The notes under the pieces are model-generated. The model did no database searches. It had not been told where the DNA came from and saw only the letters and a list, made by a program, of their open reading frames with translations. A program made the translations under genes and the position numbers. Below, piece by piece: positions 52,023 through 61,688 of a stretch of 64,000 nt of DNA (its first letter is position 1; the number at the start of each line of letters is the position of its first letter). The stretch is from UBA830 sp038146925 (GTDB lineage: Bacteria; Pseudomonadota; Alphaproteobacteria; MPNO01; UBA830): contig JAYQSP010000011.1 of assembly GCA_038146925.1 (NCBI GenBank), positions 372,001 to 436,000 of the forward strand, written 5' to 3'.

Positions 52023-53719
52023 CGCGCCATTTCCGCTATCAGGCTGTCGGCTGCCGCGCGGGCTTCCTCGGTGATCTTGGCGCCCGCCAGCATGCGGGCG
52101 ATTTCCTCGCGACGCTCTTCGGCGGAAAGTTCGTTCACGGCTGTCGTGGTATTGTCGCCGTCGGCTGTTTCGGCGACGGATTTCATGATGTGGAAATGCC
52201 TGTTGCCGCGCGCAGCGACCTGCGGGGAATGGGTGACGACAAGAACCTGCACGCCGTCCGACAAGCGAGACAGGCGTTCCGCCACCGACGCCGCCGTCGC
52301 GCCTCCGACACCCGCGTCGACTTCGTCGAAAACCAGCGTTGTGACCCGGTTGGAGGTCGACAGCGCCACTTTGAGGGCGAGCAGGAGACGCGCAAGCTCG
52401 CCGCCGGAGGCGACTTTATGGATTGGACCGGCGGGCTGACCGGGATTGGTCGTTACCTCGAAGGCGACGCGGTCGATGCCGTGGCTGGACCATCCAGTCG
52501 GATCCAGTACCGCTATCCCGGTAGCAAAGGCGGCCTTTTCGAGACGCAGATGCGGCAGTTCGGCATTTATGGCGGCGTCCAGCGCAGTGGAGGCGGATAC
52601 GCGCGAATCATGCAGTTCGCGGGCGTTGGAGTCGTATCGAGCCTGTGCCTCCTTCGCTTCGGTTTCCAGGCGCGAAAGATCGCGGTCCGCGTCGTCGAGG
52701 CGTTCCAGCTTGGCGGCGAATTCGTCTCTTAGTGACGCCAGGGAATCCACATCGGTGCCATGCTTGCGGGCCAGTGCGCGCAGGCCGAACAACCGTTCGT
52801 CCACCCGTTCCAGCTGCGCCGGGTCCTGGTCCGTTGACCGCAGCGCGTCGATCAGGAGATCGGCGGCCAAAGCGGCTTCGTTGCCGGTGCGCTCCATCGC
52901 TTCGAGGGCCGGTTTCAGAATGCCCGACGCCTGTTCGTTGGCACGTTCCAGGGATCTCATCGATTTCGACAGGACCTGTTGAAACCCCTTATTGCCCGAC
53001 AGAATGTCGAGCGCCTGATTTATGGCGTCGGCGATCTTCTCGGCATTCATCATCAGCGACCGGGATTCGGTCAGCGACGCCTCTTCGCCTTCCTGCGGGT
53101 CGAACTCCTCGAGTTCGGCATGCACGTGGCGCAGGTAATCGCCTTCGGCGGCGATGCGGTCGATTTCCTCCCGGGCTTCCGCCAGCGCTTTTTCAGCCGC
53201 CTTGAGTTCGTTCCACGAGGTACGCGTCTCCGTGACCAGCTTGTCGTGTCGACCGAAGGCGTCGAGCGCATCCCGGTGATTGGCCGGATCCAGCAGGCCG
53301 TGGCTGGCGAACTGGCCTTCGATCTCTATCAGGGATTCGCCGACGTTCCGGAGAGTCCCGACGCTGACCGGCTGATCGTTGATATATGCGCGGCTCCGAC
53401 CATCCGACCGCAGCGTTCGCCGGAGAATCAGCGGGTCGCCGTCGACGGGAAGTTCTATGTCGTGCTCGGTCAGACGGTCCAGGATTGCGTGGTCGTCGGG
53501 CAGCTCGAATGTCGCTGTGATGCTGGCCCGGTTCTCGCTGCCGGCGCCGCTGCGCACCTGGGATGCGTCCGCGCGGGCGCCGATGGCGAGGCTGAGTGCG
53601 TCCAGCAGGATGGATTTGCCGGCCCCCGTTTCACCGGTCAGTACGCATAATCCGTTGCTGAATTCGATATCCAGACTGTCGATCAGGACGAAATTCCGAA
53701 TGGAAAGCGTCGCCAGCAT
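52019..53719 (-). CDS. recN: DNA repair protein RecN
   Basis: 566 residues, an SMC-like ATPase for double-strand-break repair. Walker A is GETGAGKSILLDAL near residue 30; a long coiled coil spans about 150-370; the C-terminal ATPase half has ASGGELARLLLALKVAL as signature and VFDEVDAGVGG as Walker B. It lies six bases downstream of bamD and overlaps ligA, an order common in alphaproteobacteria. Confidence 0.96.
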   Translation of the reverse strand: MLATLSIRNFVLIDSLDIEFSNGLCVLTGETGAGKSILLDALSLAIGARADASQVRSGAGSENRASITATFELPDDHAILDRLTEHDIELPVDGDPLILRRTLRSDGRSRAYINDQPVSVGTLRNVGESLIEIEGQFASHGLLDPANHRDALDAFGRHDKLVTETRTSWNELKAAEKALAEAREEIDRIAAEGDYLRHVHAELEEFDPQEGEEASLTESRSLMMNAEKIADAINQALDILSGNKGFQQVLSKSMRSLERANEQASGILKPALEAMERTGNEAALAADLLIDALRSTDQDPAQLERVDERLFGLRALARKHGTDVDSLASLRDEFAAKLERLDDADRDLSRLETEAKEAQARYDSNARELHDSRVSASTALDAAINAELPHLRLEKAAFATGIAVLDPTGWSSHGIDRVAFEVTTNPGQPAGPIHKVASGGELARLLLALKVALSTSNRVTTLVFDEVDAGVGGATAASVAERLSRLSDGVQVLVVTHSPQVAARGNRHFHIMKSVAETADGDNTTTAVNELSAEERREEIARMLAGAKITEEARAAADSLIAEMAR

Positions 53720-53725
53720 CGGGGA

Positions 53726-54538
53726 TCAGAACAACCAGTCCCATGTGCGCGCGAAGAATCCCTTTTCCTCGGTCTTTTCGCGAAGGTCCGAACCGGCGGC
53801 CACCGCATAGGAATCGAGATACCACTCGCTGCCGGGATAGTTGTGTCCTAGAACGGCGGCCACCTTTCGGGCTTCGTCCATAACGCCGAGTGCGGTGTAG
53901 GCTTCGACCAGCCGGTGCAGGGCTTCCGGTACGTGCGTCGTTGTCTGGTAATTGTCCACGACGCGCCGGAACCGGTTAATCGCCGCCAGGAAATGGCCGC
54001 GATCATGATAGTACCGGCCGATCTCCATCTGTTTGCCCGCGAGATGATCGCGGGTCAGGTCGATTTTCAGCTCGGCATCGCGCGCATATTTGGAATTGGG
54101 AAACCGGCGCACGACTTCCGTAAGGGCGTCCAGCGCCTGTTCCGTTATCCGCTGGTCGCGCGCGACATCCGAAATGCGTTCGTAATAGGAAAGCGCTTTA
54201 AGATAATAGGCGTAGGGTACGTCGCGATTGCCCGGATGCAGCCGGATGTAGCGATCCAGCCCGATTACCGCTTCGTCGTATCGATTGGCCTGATAATTGG
54301 AATAGGCTGCCATCAACTTGGCTTTAACGGCCCAGACGGAGTAGGGATGCTGGCGTTCGACTTCTTCGAATTCCTTGGCGGCGTCTTTGAATTCCCGGGC
54401 TTCCAGCGAATTGACGGCCGTATTGTAGAGGAACTCGACCTTTCGTTCGACATACACCTCTTCGTCTGTGCCACAGGCCGTCACCAGCAGGCAGACCGCT
54501 GCTCCCATGGCGACGAGGCGTAGACGACGGATCGACAT
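53726..54538 (-). CDS. bamD: outer-membrane assembly lipoprotein BamD
   Basis: 270 residues. The lipobox LLVTAC gives an acylated Cys after a signal peptide. TPR-like helices follow, including AAKEFEEVERQHPYSVWA and DRYIRLHPGNRDVPYAYYL. BamD is an essential partner of BamA in inserting beta-barrel proteins. The ATG at 54538 starts the signal peptide; an ATG 39 bases upstream gives a poor signal sequence. A terminator separates it from lpxC upstream. Confidence 0.94.
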   Translation of the reverse strand: MSIRRLRLVAMGAAVCLLVTACGTDEEVYVERKVEFLYNTAVNSLEAREFKDAAKEFEEVERQHPYSVWAVKAKLMAAYSNYQANRYDEAVIGLDRYIRLHPGNRDVPYAYYLKALSYYERISDVARDQRITEQALDALTEVVRRFPNSKYARDAELKIDLTRDHLAGKQMEIGRYYHDRGHFLAAINRFRRVVDNYQTTTHVPEALHRLVEAYTALGVMDEARKVAAVLGHNYPGSEWYLDSYAVAAGSDLREKTEEKGFFARTWDWLF

Positions 54539-54621
54539 TCTGGCTTCCGTAATTCGAACAGGCAGCATGTATACCATTGTTGATGCTACGAATGTAAGGC
54601 GGGCTCGGGCACTGGGGAACG

Positions 54622-54648
54622 AAAAAAGGCGCCCTGACGGCGCCCTTT
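54622..54648 (-). terminator. intrinsic terminator of lpxC
   Basis: The stem GGCGCC/GGCGCC (54628-54633 and 54639-54644) has a short loop and is followed on the minus strand by six T. It lies about 25 bases past the lpxC stop, so it ends the lpxC transcript before bamD. Confidence 0.83.
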
Positions 54649-54671
54649 ATTGCTCCGGTATGACAGGTCGC

Positions 54672-55583
54672 TCAGGCGACTGCGGAGGTTGGCTGCATCG
54701 TATTCACGTTGCCCCTGGGCGCCGAAGCGTCGATGCGAGTCCATGCATCGTCGTCGGCGAAGATGGCGCGAAGAAGTTCGTTGTTGAGGGCGTGTCCCGA
54801 CCGGCTGGCCCGTACCGCGCCGATGACTGGTCCGCCCGCCAGATACAGATCGCCGACGCAGTCTAGAATCTTGTGGCGCACGAATTCGTCGTCGTAGCGC
54901 AGGCCGTCTTCGTTCAGCACCTTGTCGTCGCTGATCACGACGGCGTTGTCCAGGGACCCGCCCAGAGCGAGACCCGCATCGCGCATGGCGTCGACTTCCT
55001 GTTCGAAGCCGAATGTCCGGGCGCGGGCGATATCCGATTTGAAGTTCTCGCCGGTGCCCGCGAAGACGCGTTCCTGGCAGTCGATCGCCGAAGAATCGAA
55101 ATCGATCTCGAAATCGAGACTGAATTCGTCGGAGGGCGAAATCGTCAGAGACCGGGTGTCGTCGCCAACGGTAACGGTTTTGAGAATTTTGATCGCGGTC
55201 CGAAGGGCCTTCTGTTCCACCTTGCCGGCGCATTCGAGCAGGAACACGAACGGTGCCGCGCTGCCGTCCATGATCGGAATTTCAGGGCCATCGACTTCGA
55301 TCAGGACGTTGTCGATTTCGCAGCCGGCAAGCGCCGCCATCAGATGTTCGATCGTGCTCACGGTCGCCCCGTGGTCGTTGCCCACCGTGGTCGCGAGGCG
55401 GGTATCGACCACATTCCGCCAGTCGACGACGATTTCACGGGCACCGTTGAAAAGGTCGGTCCGGCATATGCGGATGCCGAAGTTTTCTTCTGCCGGTTTC
55501 AGCGTCAGGGCGGTTTTACGTCCCGAATGCAGGGCGATACCCGTGCAGCCGATCTCGGTCTTCAATGTTTTTTGCTTAATCAC
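54672..55583 (-). CDS. lpxC: UDP-3-O-acyl-N-acetylglucosamine deacetylase
   Basis: 303 residues from a GTG at 55583. It performs the first committed step of lipid A synthesis. The zinc ligands are His80 (STIEHLMAAL), His237 and Asp241 (EFVRHKILDCVGD), and the catalytic His264 lies in SGHALNNE; the numbering almost equals that of E. coli. The open frame continues upstream but without family similarity, and IKQKTLKTEIGCTGIALHSG is the usual N-terminus. It sits downstream of ftsZ with 209 bases between, as in other proteobacteria. Confidence 0.95.
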   Translation of the reverse strand: MIKQKTLKTEIGCTGIALHSGRKTALTLKPAEENFGIRICRTDLFNGAREIVVDWRNVVDTRLATTVGNDHGATVSTIEHLMAALAGCEIDNVLIEVDGPEIPIMDGSAAPFVFLLECAGKVEQKALRTAIKILKTVTVGDDTRSLTISPSDEFSLDFEIDFDSSAIDCQERVFAGTGENFKSDIARARTFGFEQEVDAMRDAGLALGGSLDNAVVISDDKVLNEDGLRYDDEFVRHKILDCVGDLYLAGGPVIGAVRASRSGHALNNELLRAIFADDDAWTRIDASAPRGNVNTMQPTSAVA

Positions 55584-55792
55584 ACCAGCGATCTTTACTC
55601 TATGGTCCCCTGGGACCCGTTTCCGCTGCGGCTCGGTCGGCGGCTGCGCAGTTCGCAGTGTGACCGGTTTTTCGGGGAGCGAGCGCCGCAGTGGATTCAA
55701 GTCCTCGGAGGGTGTTTACCAAACACCCCCCAAGAAACTCAAATCAACAAATGTTACAGAATGTTACGGATTCCGTAGGGTTAACGCAGTCG

Positions 55793-57571
55793 TCAGTTTG
55801 CCTGACGGCGGAGGAACGCCGGGATTTCAAGCAAATCGTCATCCCCCTGCGACGTCTGAACCCGGTCTTCAGGGTCCACGCCTGCCAAACGGCTCTGCTG
55901 GGGCGCATTTTCCTGCGGTTTTTCGGCGATCGTGGCCGGCTTGGACGGTTCAGACCGGATTTCGGTCTCCGACGCTGCCGCAGGCGGTTCGGGGCGACGT
56001 TCGCGGCCTGTTCCGGTAATGCGTTGGAACAGGTTCCCCCCTCGGCGCCGCGAATCGTCTTTCTGGCCGCCATTCAGCAGATCGGCTTCCTTGAACGGAT
56101 CCGCTGCGGCATCGGTTTCCGGCGTGGCCTTGGGATCGACTGGCGGCGGCGGCATGAACGCATCGTTCTTGGCCACCAGCCGCGGTTCCGCGGGCGCCGG
56201 AAGGTCCTCCTGCGGCATCTCGGCCACGGCGGGCGTCAGTTCCGCCGGTGTCTCCGGCTCCGGCGCCGTTTCCGCCGCCGGTGCAGGCGATTCGGCGACG
56301 TTCCGTTCGACAGGCGCTTCAGGCGCGGGCGTCATTGTTTCCGCGACCTGCTGAGGAACGGTTTCCTGAACGGCCCGGGCAACCTCGGCGGACGATTTAG
56401 GCGGTTCGATCGGGGTCGTCACGCGGGCCGCCGGTGCGGGCGGGGTTTCCGGCGCCTTGTTTTCCGCAACCGGTTCGTCAGCGGCCTCGGCGGTCGCCGG
56501 GACCGGCGCCGCTTCTTCAGCCGGCATTTCAGTTTCCGTTGCCCTGACCAGTTTCTGGGGCTGGGAATAGACCTTCAGGACAGGCCGTGGCTGCACTTCC
56601 GCCTGGGCATCGATGCCGGTAGCGACGACCGACACGCGCATCTTGCCTTCGAGACTTGAATCCATCGTCGAGCCGAAGATGATGTTCGCGTCGGGATCGA
56701 CTTCCTGGCCGATCCGGTTGGCGGCCTCGTCGACCTCGAACAGGGTCATGTCCGGTCCGCCGGTGATGTTGATCAGCACGCCCCGGGCGCCCTGCATCGA
56801 CACGTCGTCCAGCAGCGGGTTGGAAATCGCCGCTTCGGCTGCCAGCCTGGCGCGTTCCTCGCCGTCGCCTTCGCCGGTCCCCATCATCGCCTTGCCCATT
56901 TCGCTCATAACGGCGCGAATGTCGGCGAAGTCGAGGTTGATCAGGCCGGGGACCACCATCAGATCGGTGACGCCGCGTACGCCGGAATGGAGCACTTCAT
57001 CCGCCATCGTGAACGCATCCGCGAAGGTCGTCTTTTCGTTCGCGATCCGGAACAGGTTCTGGTTCGGGATGACAATCAGCGTATCGACGTATTGCTGCAT
57101 CTCTTCGATGCCCGCTTCGGCGATGCGCATCCGGTTGATGCCCTCGAACTGGAAGGGCTTGGTGACCACGCCGACGGTCAGGATGCCGTGTTCGCGCGCC
57201 AGGCGGGCGATGACGGGGGCTGCGCCGGTGCCGGTGCCGCCGCCCATGCCGGCCGTGATGAAGACCATGTGGGCGGCGCTGAGCGCTTCCATCAGGTCGT
57301 CCATGGCTTCCTCCGCTGCGGCGCGGCCGATGTCGGGGCGCGATCCCGCGCCGAGGCCGTGCGTGATGCCCGGTCCAAGCTGGATCGGCCGTTCGGCCAG
57401 CGTCTGCGCCAGCGCCTGGGCGTCGGTGTTTGCGACCACGAACTCGACGCCTTCGAGCTGCGACGAGATCATGTTGTTTACGGCGTTACCTCCGGCGCCG
57501 CCGACGCCGATAACGGTAATCCGAGGTTTCAGATGGTCCTGAGGTTCGGGAACGGTGAGATTGATGGTCAT
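55793..57571 (-). CDS. ftsZ: cell-division GTPase FtsZ with a long linker
   Basis: 592 residues, much longer than the about 380 of E. coli FtsZ. The tubulin-like GTPase covers 1-330, with GMGGGTGTGA at 108-117 and the T7 loop NLDFADIR. Residues 335-575 are a disordered linker rich in Ala, Pro and Glu, common in alphaproteobacteria but at the long end. The C-terminal peptide DDLLEIPAFLRRQAN binds membrane anchors such as FtsA. It forms the Z ring. It lies 119 bases downstream of ftsA and 209 bases upstream of lpxC. Confidence 0.97.
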   Translation of the reverse strand: MTINLTVPEPQDHLKPRITVIGVGGAGGNAVNNMISSQLEGVEFVVANTDAQALAQTLAERPIQLGPGITHGLGAGSRPDIGRAAAEEAMDDLMEALSAAHMVFITAGMGGGTGTGAAPVIARLAREHGILTVGVVTKPFQFEGINRMRIAEAGIEEMQQYVDTLIVIPNQNLFRIANEKTTFADAFTMADEVLHSGVRGVTDLMVVPGLINLDFADIRAVMSEMGKAMMGTGEGDGEERARLAAEAAISNPLLDDVSMQGARGVLINITGGPDMTLFEVDEAANRIGQEVDPDANIIFGSTMDSSLEGKMRVSVVATGIDAQAEVQPRPVLKVYSQPQKLVRATETEMPAEEAAPVPATAEAADEPVAENKAPETPPAPAARVTTPIEPPKSSAEVARAVQETVPQQVAETMTPAPEAPVERNVAESPAPAAETAPEPETPAELTPAVAEMPQEDLPAPAEPRLVAKNDAFMPPPPVDPKATPETDAAADPFKEADLLNGGQKDDSRRRGGNLFQRITGTGRERRPEPPAAASETEIRSEPSKPATIAEKPQENAPQQSRLAGVDPEDRVQTSQGDDDLLEIPAFLRRQAN

Positions 57572-57690
57572 TGAGGCCTCCTAGCCAGGGAAGGGACAGA
57601 ACGGGTGGTGCCGATCCACCCGGGTCGGTGTTGCCGCAGAGTCGCTGCGGGTTGGGTTGAAAGTTGTGGGGTCATGGACTGGTCATCGGG

Positions 57691-58935
57691 TTAGAAACTC
57701 TCTTTCAGCCACTGGCCGATCCGGGAAATCCGGCTGGCCGGCGCATTTTCGTTCGCAGGGGCGTCTTCGATGATGCCGGCGTATTTTTCGACGCCGTAGC
57801 GCAACAGACCCGCGCAGGTCGAAAAGGCGGGTCCGCTGGTGGCTTCGGCGAGGCCGCTGATTCGGAGCGGACGTCCGATCCGGACCTGCTTTTCCAGCAC
57901 CAGGCCGGCCAGTTCGGGGACGCCGTGCAACTGGGAGGCGCCGCCGGTAAGGACCAGGCGGCGCCCGGAGACACGGTCCGCGCCGCTGATCTCCAGACGT
58001 TCGCGCACCAGCTCGAAGGTTTCCTCGATCCGCGGGCGGATGATGCCGGTCAGGATGGAACGTGGGACGTGATTGGGGTGATTGTGCTCGTCCTCGCCGA
58101 CCAGCGGCACGTCGATGATCTCGTTGTCGTCCGACTGCGACGGAACGGCGCTGCCGTACAGTATTTTCATCCGTTCAGCGTGCACCACCGGCGTCGACAG
58201 GCCGCGTGCGACATCGTTGGTCACGTGTCCGCCGCCGACCGGGATCGAATCCGCGTAAACCACCTGACCGTCATAGAAGACCGCTATCGTCGTCGTGCCG
58301 CCGCCCATGTCGACCAGGGTGACGCCAAGATCCTTTTCGTCTTCCACCAGGCAGGACAGTCCTGCCGCATAGGGTGAAACCACGACCTCTTCGATGTCGA
58401 GATGGCAGCGGGCCACGCAGTTCTTCAGATTGCGAACCGGGCCGGGCGCCGCGTTGATGCGGTGGAAGCTGACGCCGAGTTGCTCTCCGAACATGCCGCG
58501 CGGGTCGCGTATGCCGCGATTGCCGTCGATCGAATACCCGACCGGCAGACAATGGATCAGGTCACGGTCTTCCGGCTGTTCGATGTGAAAGTTCCGTTCC
58601 CGTGCGCGCTGGATGTCAGTCGCGCCGATCTCGTGACCGGCGATCGACACCTCGATTTCCTGGATGTGCGAGTAGATCGCGCCACCCGACAGATTGACGA
58701 ATATCCGGTCGATACGTTCGCCTGCGAGTTCTTCCGCCGCGCTGATGGCGGTGAGAATTGCGTTCTGGGCGGCTTCCATGTCGATGACGGAACCGTTGCG
58801 CACGCCGGCCGAAGCCTGTTGCGCAACGCCGATCACGCGAATGCCGCCTTCGGCATTCATATGCGCGATGAAACAGCAGATCTTGGTGCTGCCGACATCG
58901 AGCGCCGCGATGATTCCGGTGCGTAACTTCGCCAT
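57691..58935 (-). CDS. ftsA: cell-division protein FtsA
   Basis: 414 residues, an actin-like ATPase that ties FtsZ to the membrane. The phosphate-1 region is ALDVGSTKICCFIA near residue 10, phosphate-2 is LVDMGGGTTTIAVF, and the adenosine motif is LTGGASQLHGVPELA. The C-terminal amphipathic helix (RISRIGQWLKESF) is the membrane anchor. It follows ftsQ after 46 bases. Confidence 0.96.
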   Translation of the reverse strand: MAKLRTGIIAALDVGSTKICCFIAHMNAEGGIRVIGVAQQASAGVRNGSVIDMEAAQNAILTAISAAEELAGERIDRIFVNLSGGAIYSHIQEIEVSIAGHEIGATDIQRARERNFHIEQPEDRDLIHCLPVGYSIDGNRGIRDPRGMFGEQLGVSFHRINAAPGPVRNLKNCVARCHLDIEEVVVSPYAAGLSCLVEDEKDLGVTLVDMGGGTTTIAVFYDGQVVYADSIPVGGGHVTNDVARGLSTPVVHAERMKILYGSAVPSQSDDNEIIDVPLVGEDEHNHPNHVPRSILTGIIRPRIEETFELVRERLEISGADRVSGRRLVLTGGASQLHGVPELAGLVLEKQVRIGRPLRISGLAEATSGPAFSTCAGLLRYGVEKYAGIIEDAPANENAPASRISRIGQWLKESF

Positions 58936-58981
58936 GATCAGGCGGCCTCCCGCCGCAGGTAGAAATTTATCCGGGATATCA

Positions 58982-59857
58982 TCAGGTGTTCTTTCCCTTG
59001 CGATGATTTACCTTGCGGTCCGGACCTGGCCGGCCGCCGCGGGTCCGGACGATAAGCTGGTCCGGTATCCGCAGATCGATCGACAGCAGGTCCTGTTTCA
59101 GAAGTTTGTGTTCGCGTTCCAGCCGGGCGAAGCGTTTCCAGGCGGCTTCCGGGTTTTTTTCCGGCAGCCGAACGTAGACCCCGTTCTCCATGCGGATATT
59201 CCATCGCCGGTCGCCGACGCGGACGGCGGCGTTGACCTGCTGTTTGAGTGCGGGTTCGTGCGCCAGAATGGTCATTAGCGATGCGGCATGGGTCGGCGCG
59301 TCCTTGCCGACGACGACCAGCAGGTCGCGGAACCGTTCCAGGTTGCGGGATGTAATGACGGCGCCTTCGTCGTCGACAAGCACCAGCTTGTTCTCGCGTT
59401 GCCAGAGCGCCATCGGCCGGCGTTCGAGAATATTGACGCGAATGGTGCTCGGGAACTGGCGCTCAATACTGGCCGCCCGGATCCAGGGCAGGGATTCAAG
59501 CCGTTCACGCGCGTGTTCCAGATCCACTGCCAGCAGCGGCGCACCGCGCTTGATGTCCAGTACCTGGGTGATGCGGTCTGCGTATTCGTGGCGGCGGCCC
59601 TGCAGCAGGACTTGCTCTACGCGCAAGCCGGCGTGTCCCATGCGCGTGGCGGCAGATTGCCAGACTGAATGTGCCGCGTCTCCAACCCAGCCGGACTGCC
59701 ACAGCCAGGCAGGACCGCCGAGCGCGAGGCCGAAAACCGCAACGGCGCCGAGGCCACGCAGCGACCGTCGCGTCCATCGCGGCATGGGCCGTTTGCGGGC
59801 GGCTTTTCCGCGCCTGCCTTTTGCCGGCTTCGATCGCCTGAGGTTTATCCATCGCAT
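58982..59857 (-). CDS. ftsQ: cell-division protein FtsQ
   Basis: 291 residues. A basic N-terminus (1-30), one membrane segment (about 32-50), a POTRA domain (about 70-140) with LDIKRGAPLLAVDLEHARERL, and a C-terminal beta domain. It links FtsB/FtsL to the divisome. The start overlaps the ddl stop by 13 bases. The basic tail, rich in Lys and Arg, fits the positive-inside rule. Confidence 0.92.
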   Translation of the reverse strand: MRWINLRRSKPAKGRRGKAARKRPMPRWTRRSLRGLGAVAVFGLALGGPAWLWQSGWVGDAAHSVWQSAATRMGHAGLRVEQVLLQGRRHEYADRITQVLDIKRGAPLLAVDLEHARERLESLPWIRAASIERQFPSTIRVNILERRPMALWQRENKLVLVDDEGAVITSRNLERFRDLLVVVGKDAPTHAASLMTILAHEPALKQQVNAAVRVGDRRWNIRMENGVYVRLPEKNPEAAWKRFARLEREHKLLKQDLLSIDLRIPDQLIVRTRGGRPGPDRKVNHRKGKNT

Positions 59858-60765
59858 GATGCGTTCTCCACCATCCAGCGAACCAGGTCGCCGAATTCGA
59901 TTCCTGCATGGGCGGCCTGCTCGGGGACGAGCGACAGCGGCGTCATGCCGGGTTGCGTATTGACTTCGAGAAGGAACAGATCGCCGGGCTCGCCGCGGCG
60001 GTCGTCGTACATGAGATCAGCGCGCGAGACGCCCCGGCATCCGAGCGCCTTGTGCGCGCGGACGGCATATTCCATGGCGGCGTCGTATGCCTCCGGGTGA
60101 ATGGGGGCCGGAACCAGATGTTCCGCGCGTCCGTCGGTGTATTTGGCTTCGTAGTCGTAGAAACCTTCCAGCGCGCGAATCTCCGTGACGCCAAGAGCCT
60201 TGTCGCCCATGACGGAAACCGTGATTTCGCGTCCGTCGATGAAACTCTCGAGCATCATGCGACTGCCATAAGCCCAGATAGCGTCGTCCAGTGCGGCGAC
60301 ATCGGCCTCCGTTCGAACGATGCGGACGCCCACGCTGGAGCCTTCGTTGAGCGGCTTGACGACAAACGGTAGATCGATCCGTTCGCCGGCATCGAATTCC
60401 GCCCGCGTGACGATGCGGTGTTCCGGACAGGGAATTCCCGCGCTCCGGAACAGATGCTTTGCCATGGGTTTGTCCATGGCCAGCGCCGAAGCAAGGACGC
60501 CCGAATGAGTGTAGCGTACGCCCAGGCATTCGAGGATTCCCTGGATGCAGCCGTCTTCTCCATAGGGACCGTGGAGCGCGTTGTAGACGATATCCGGCGG
60601 CGGGGTCAGCGCTTCCACCAGGGCCGGAATGTCGCGTTTGACGTCTATCTCGCGCACGTCGTAACCGGCATCGCGCAGCGCCGCGGCAATGTTGCCGCTG
60701 CCCATCAGCGATACGTCGCGCTCGCTCGACCAGCCGCCGGCAAGTACTGCGACGGACGCGCTCAT
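59845..60765 (-). CDS. ddl: D-alanine--D-alanine ligase
   Basis: 306 residues from the ATG at 60765; the longer upstream frame is a murB shadow. It joins two D-Ala for peptidoglycan. ATP-grasp motifs: LHGPYGEDGCIQGILE, PFVVKPLNEGSSVGVRIV (phosphate loop and Lys), and LLEVNTQPGMTPLSLVPEQA at the end. The start overlaps the murB stop by four bases. Confidence 0.95.
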   Translation of the reverse strand: MSASVAVLAGGWSSERDVSLMGSGNIAAALRDAGYDVREIDVKRDIPALVEALTPPPDIVYNALHGPYGEDGCIQGILECLGVRYTHSGVLASALAMDKPMAKHLFRSAGIPCPEHRIVTRAEFDAGERIDLPFVVKPLNEGSSVGVRIVRTEADVAALDDAIWAYGSRMMLESFIDGREITVSVMGDKALGVTEIRALEGFYDYEAKYTDGRAEHLVPAPIHPEAYDAAMEYAVRAHKALGCRGVSRADLMYDDRRGEPGDLFLLEVNTQPGMTPLSLVPEQAAHAGIEFGDLVRWMVENASCDG

Positions 60766-61688
60766 GATGCCCCCTCCGCGGGTATGCCGATGCGGCGAAT
60801 TTCCCATTCCAGGGAAATGCCTGACCGTTCCTTTACCCGGCGGCGGACTTCCTCGCCGAGGGTTTCGAGGTCGTGGGAGGTCGCTTTGCCGCGGTTGATC
60901 AGAAAGTTGCAATGCTGTTCGGACACCATTGCATCGCCGACGACCAGACCGCGGCATCCCGCAGCGTCGATCAGTTCCCAGGCTTTTGCGTTCTTCGGGT
61001 TCTTGAAGGTCGATCCGCCGGTCCGTTCCTGAATCGGCTGGGACGATTTGCGGTCGCCGGCAATTTCCTTCATTCGGGCATCGATATCCGCGCGGTCGCC
61101 CGGCTTGCCCGTCATGCGCGCGGACAGGAAAATCCAGTCTTGGTTCACCGTGCTGTGGCGGTATGCGAATCCGAAATCCGCCCGGCTCAATTCGTGTATC
61201 CGGCCAGCCGGATCCATCGCTGTCGCCGTTTTAAGGACGTCGGACATTTCACGGCCATAGGCGCCGGCGTTCATGCGCAGCGCGCCGCCGATGGTGCCTG
61301 GAATGCCGTTGAGGAATTCGAGACCCGCCAGAGACCGGTCGCGGCAGGCGCGGGAGACCGCTACGTCCAGTGCGCCTGCGCCCGCGATCACGTCATCGCC
61401 GTCGAACGATATGTCGCCGAAATTCTTGCCGAGATGGATCACCACGCCCGGCACCCCGCCGTCGCGGATCATGGCGTTCGACCCGAGGCCGAGCACCGTG
61501 ACGGCGATGTCGGGTTCCAGAGCGGCGATAAAGGTCTGCAGGTCGTCGACGTCCGCCGGCCGGAACAGGACCTCCGCCGGGCCGCCGGTCCGGAACCAGG
61601 TGATCCCCCCGAGCGGTCCGTTTTCCGAGACTTCGCCGCGCACGGCGGGCAGACGATCGATCAGACGGGGCAGGGCATGGGCCAGCAT
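60762..61688 (-). CDS. murB: UDP-N-acetylenolpyruvoylglucosamine reductase
   Basis: 308 residues, a type II MurB. It uses FAD and NADPH to make UDP-MurNAc. WFRTGGPAEVLFRP and LGLGSNAMIRDGGVPG are the FAD-binding parts; IPGTIGGALRMNAGAYG and GRSTFKNP-like GGSTFKNPKNAKAWELIDAA supply the catalytic Ser. The ATG at 61688 overlaps the murC stop by one base (TGATG); the longer frame upstream is a murC shadow. Confidence 0.95.
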   Translation of the reverse strand: MLAHALPRLIDRLPAVRGEVSENGPLGGITWFRTGGPAEVLFRPADVDDLQTFIAALEPDIAVTVLGLGSNAMIRDGGVPGVVIHLGKNFGDISFDGDDVIAGAGALDVAVSRACRDRSLAGLEFLNGIPGTIGGALRMNAGAYGREMSDVLKTATAMDPAGRIHELSRADFGFAYRHSTVNQDWIFLSARMTGKPGDRADIDARMKEIAGDRKSSQPIQERTGGSTFKNPKNAKAWELIDAAGCRGLVVGDAMVSEQHCNFLINRGKATSHDLETLGEEVRRRVKERSGISLEWEIRRIGIPAEGAS

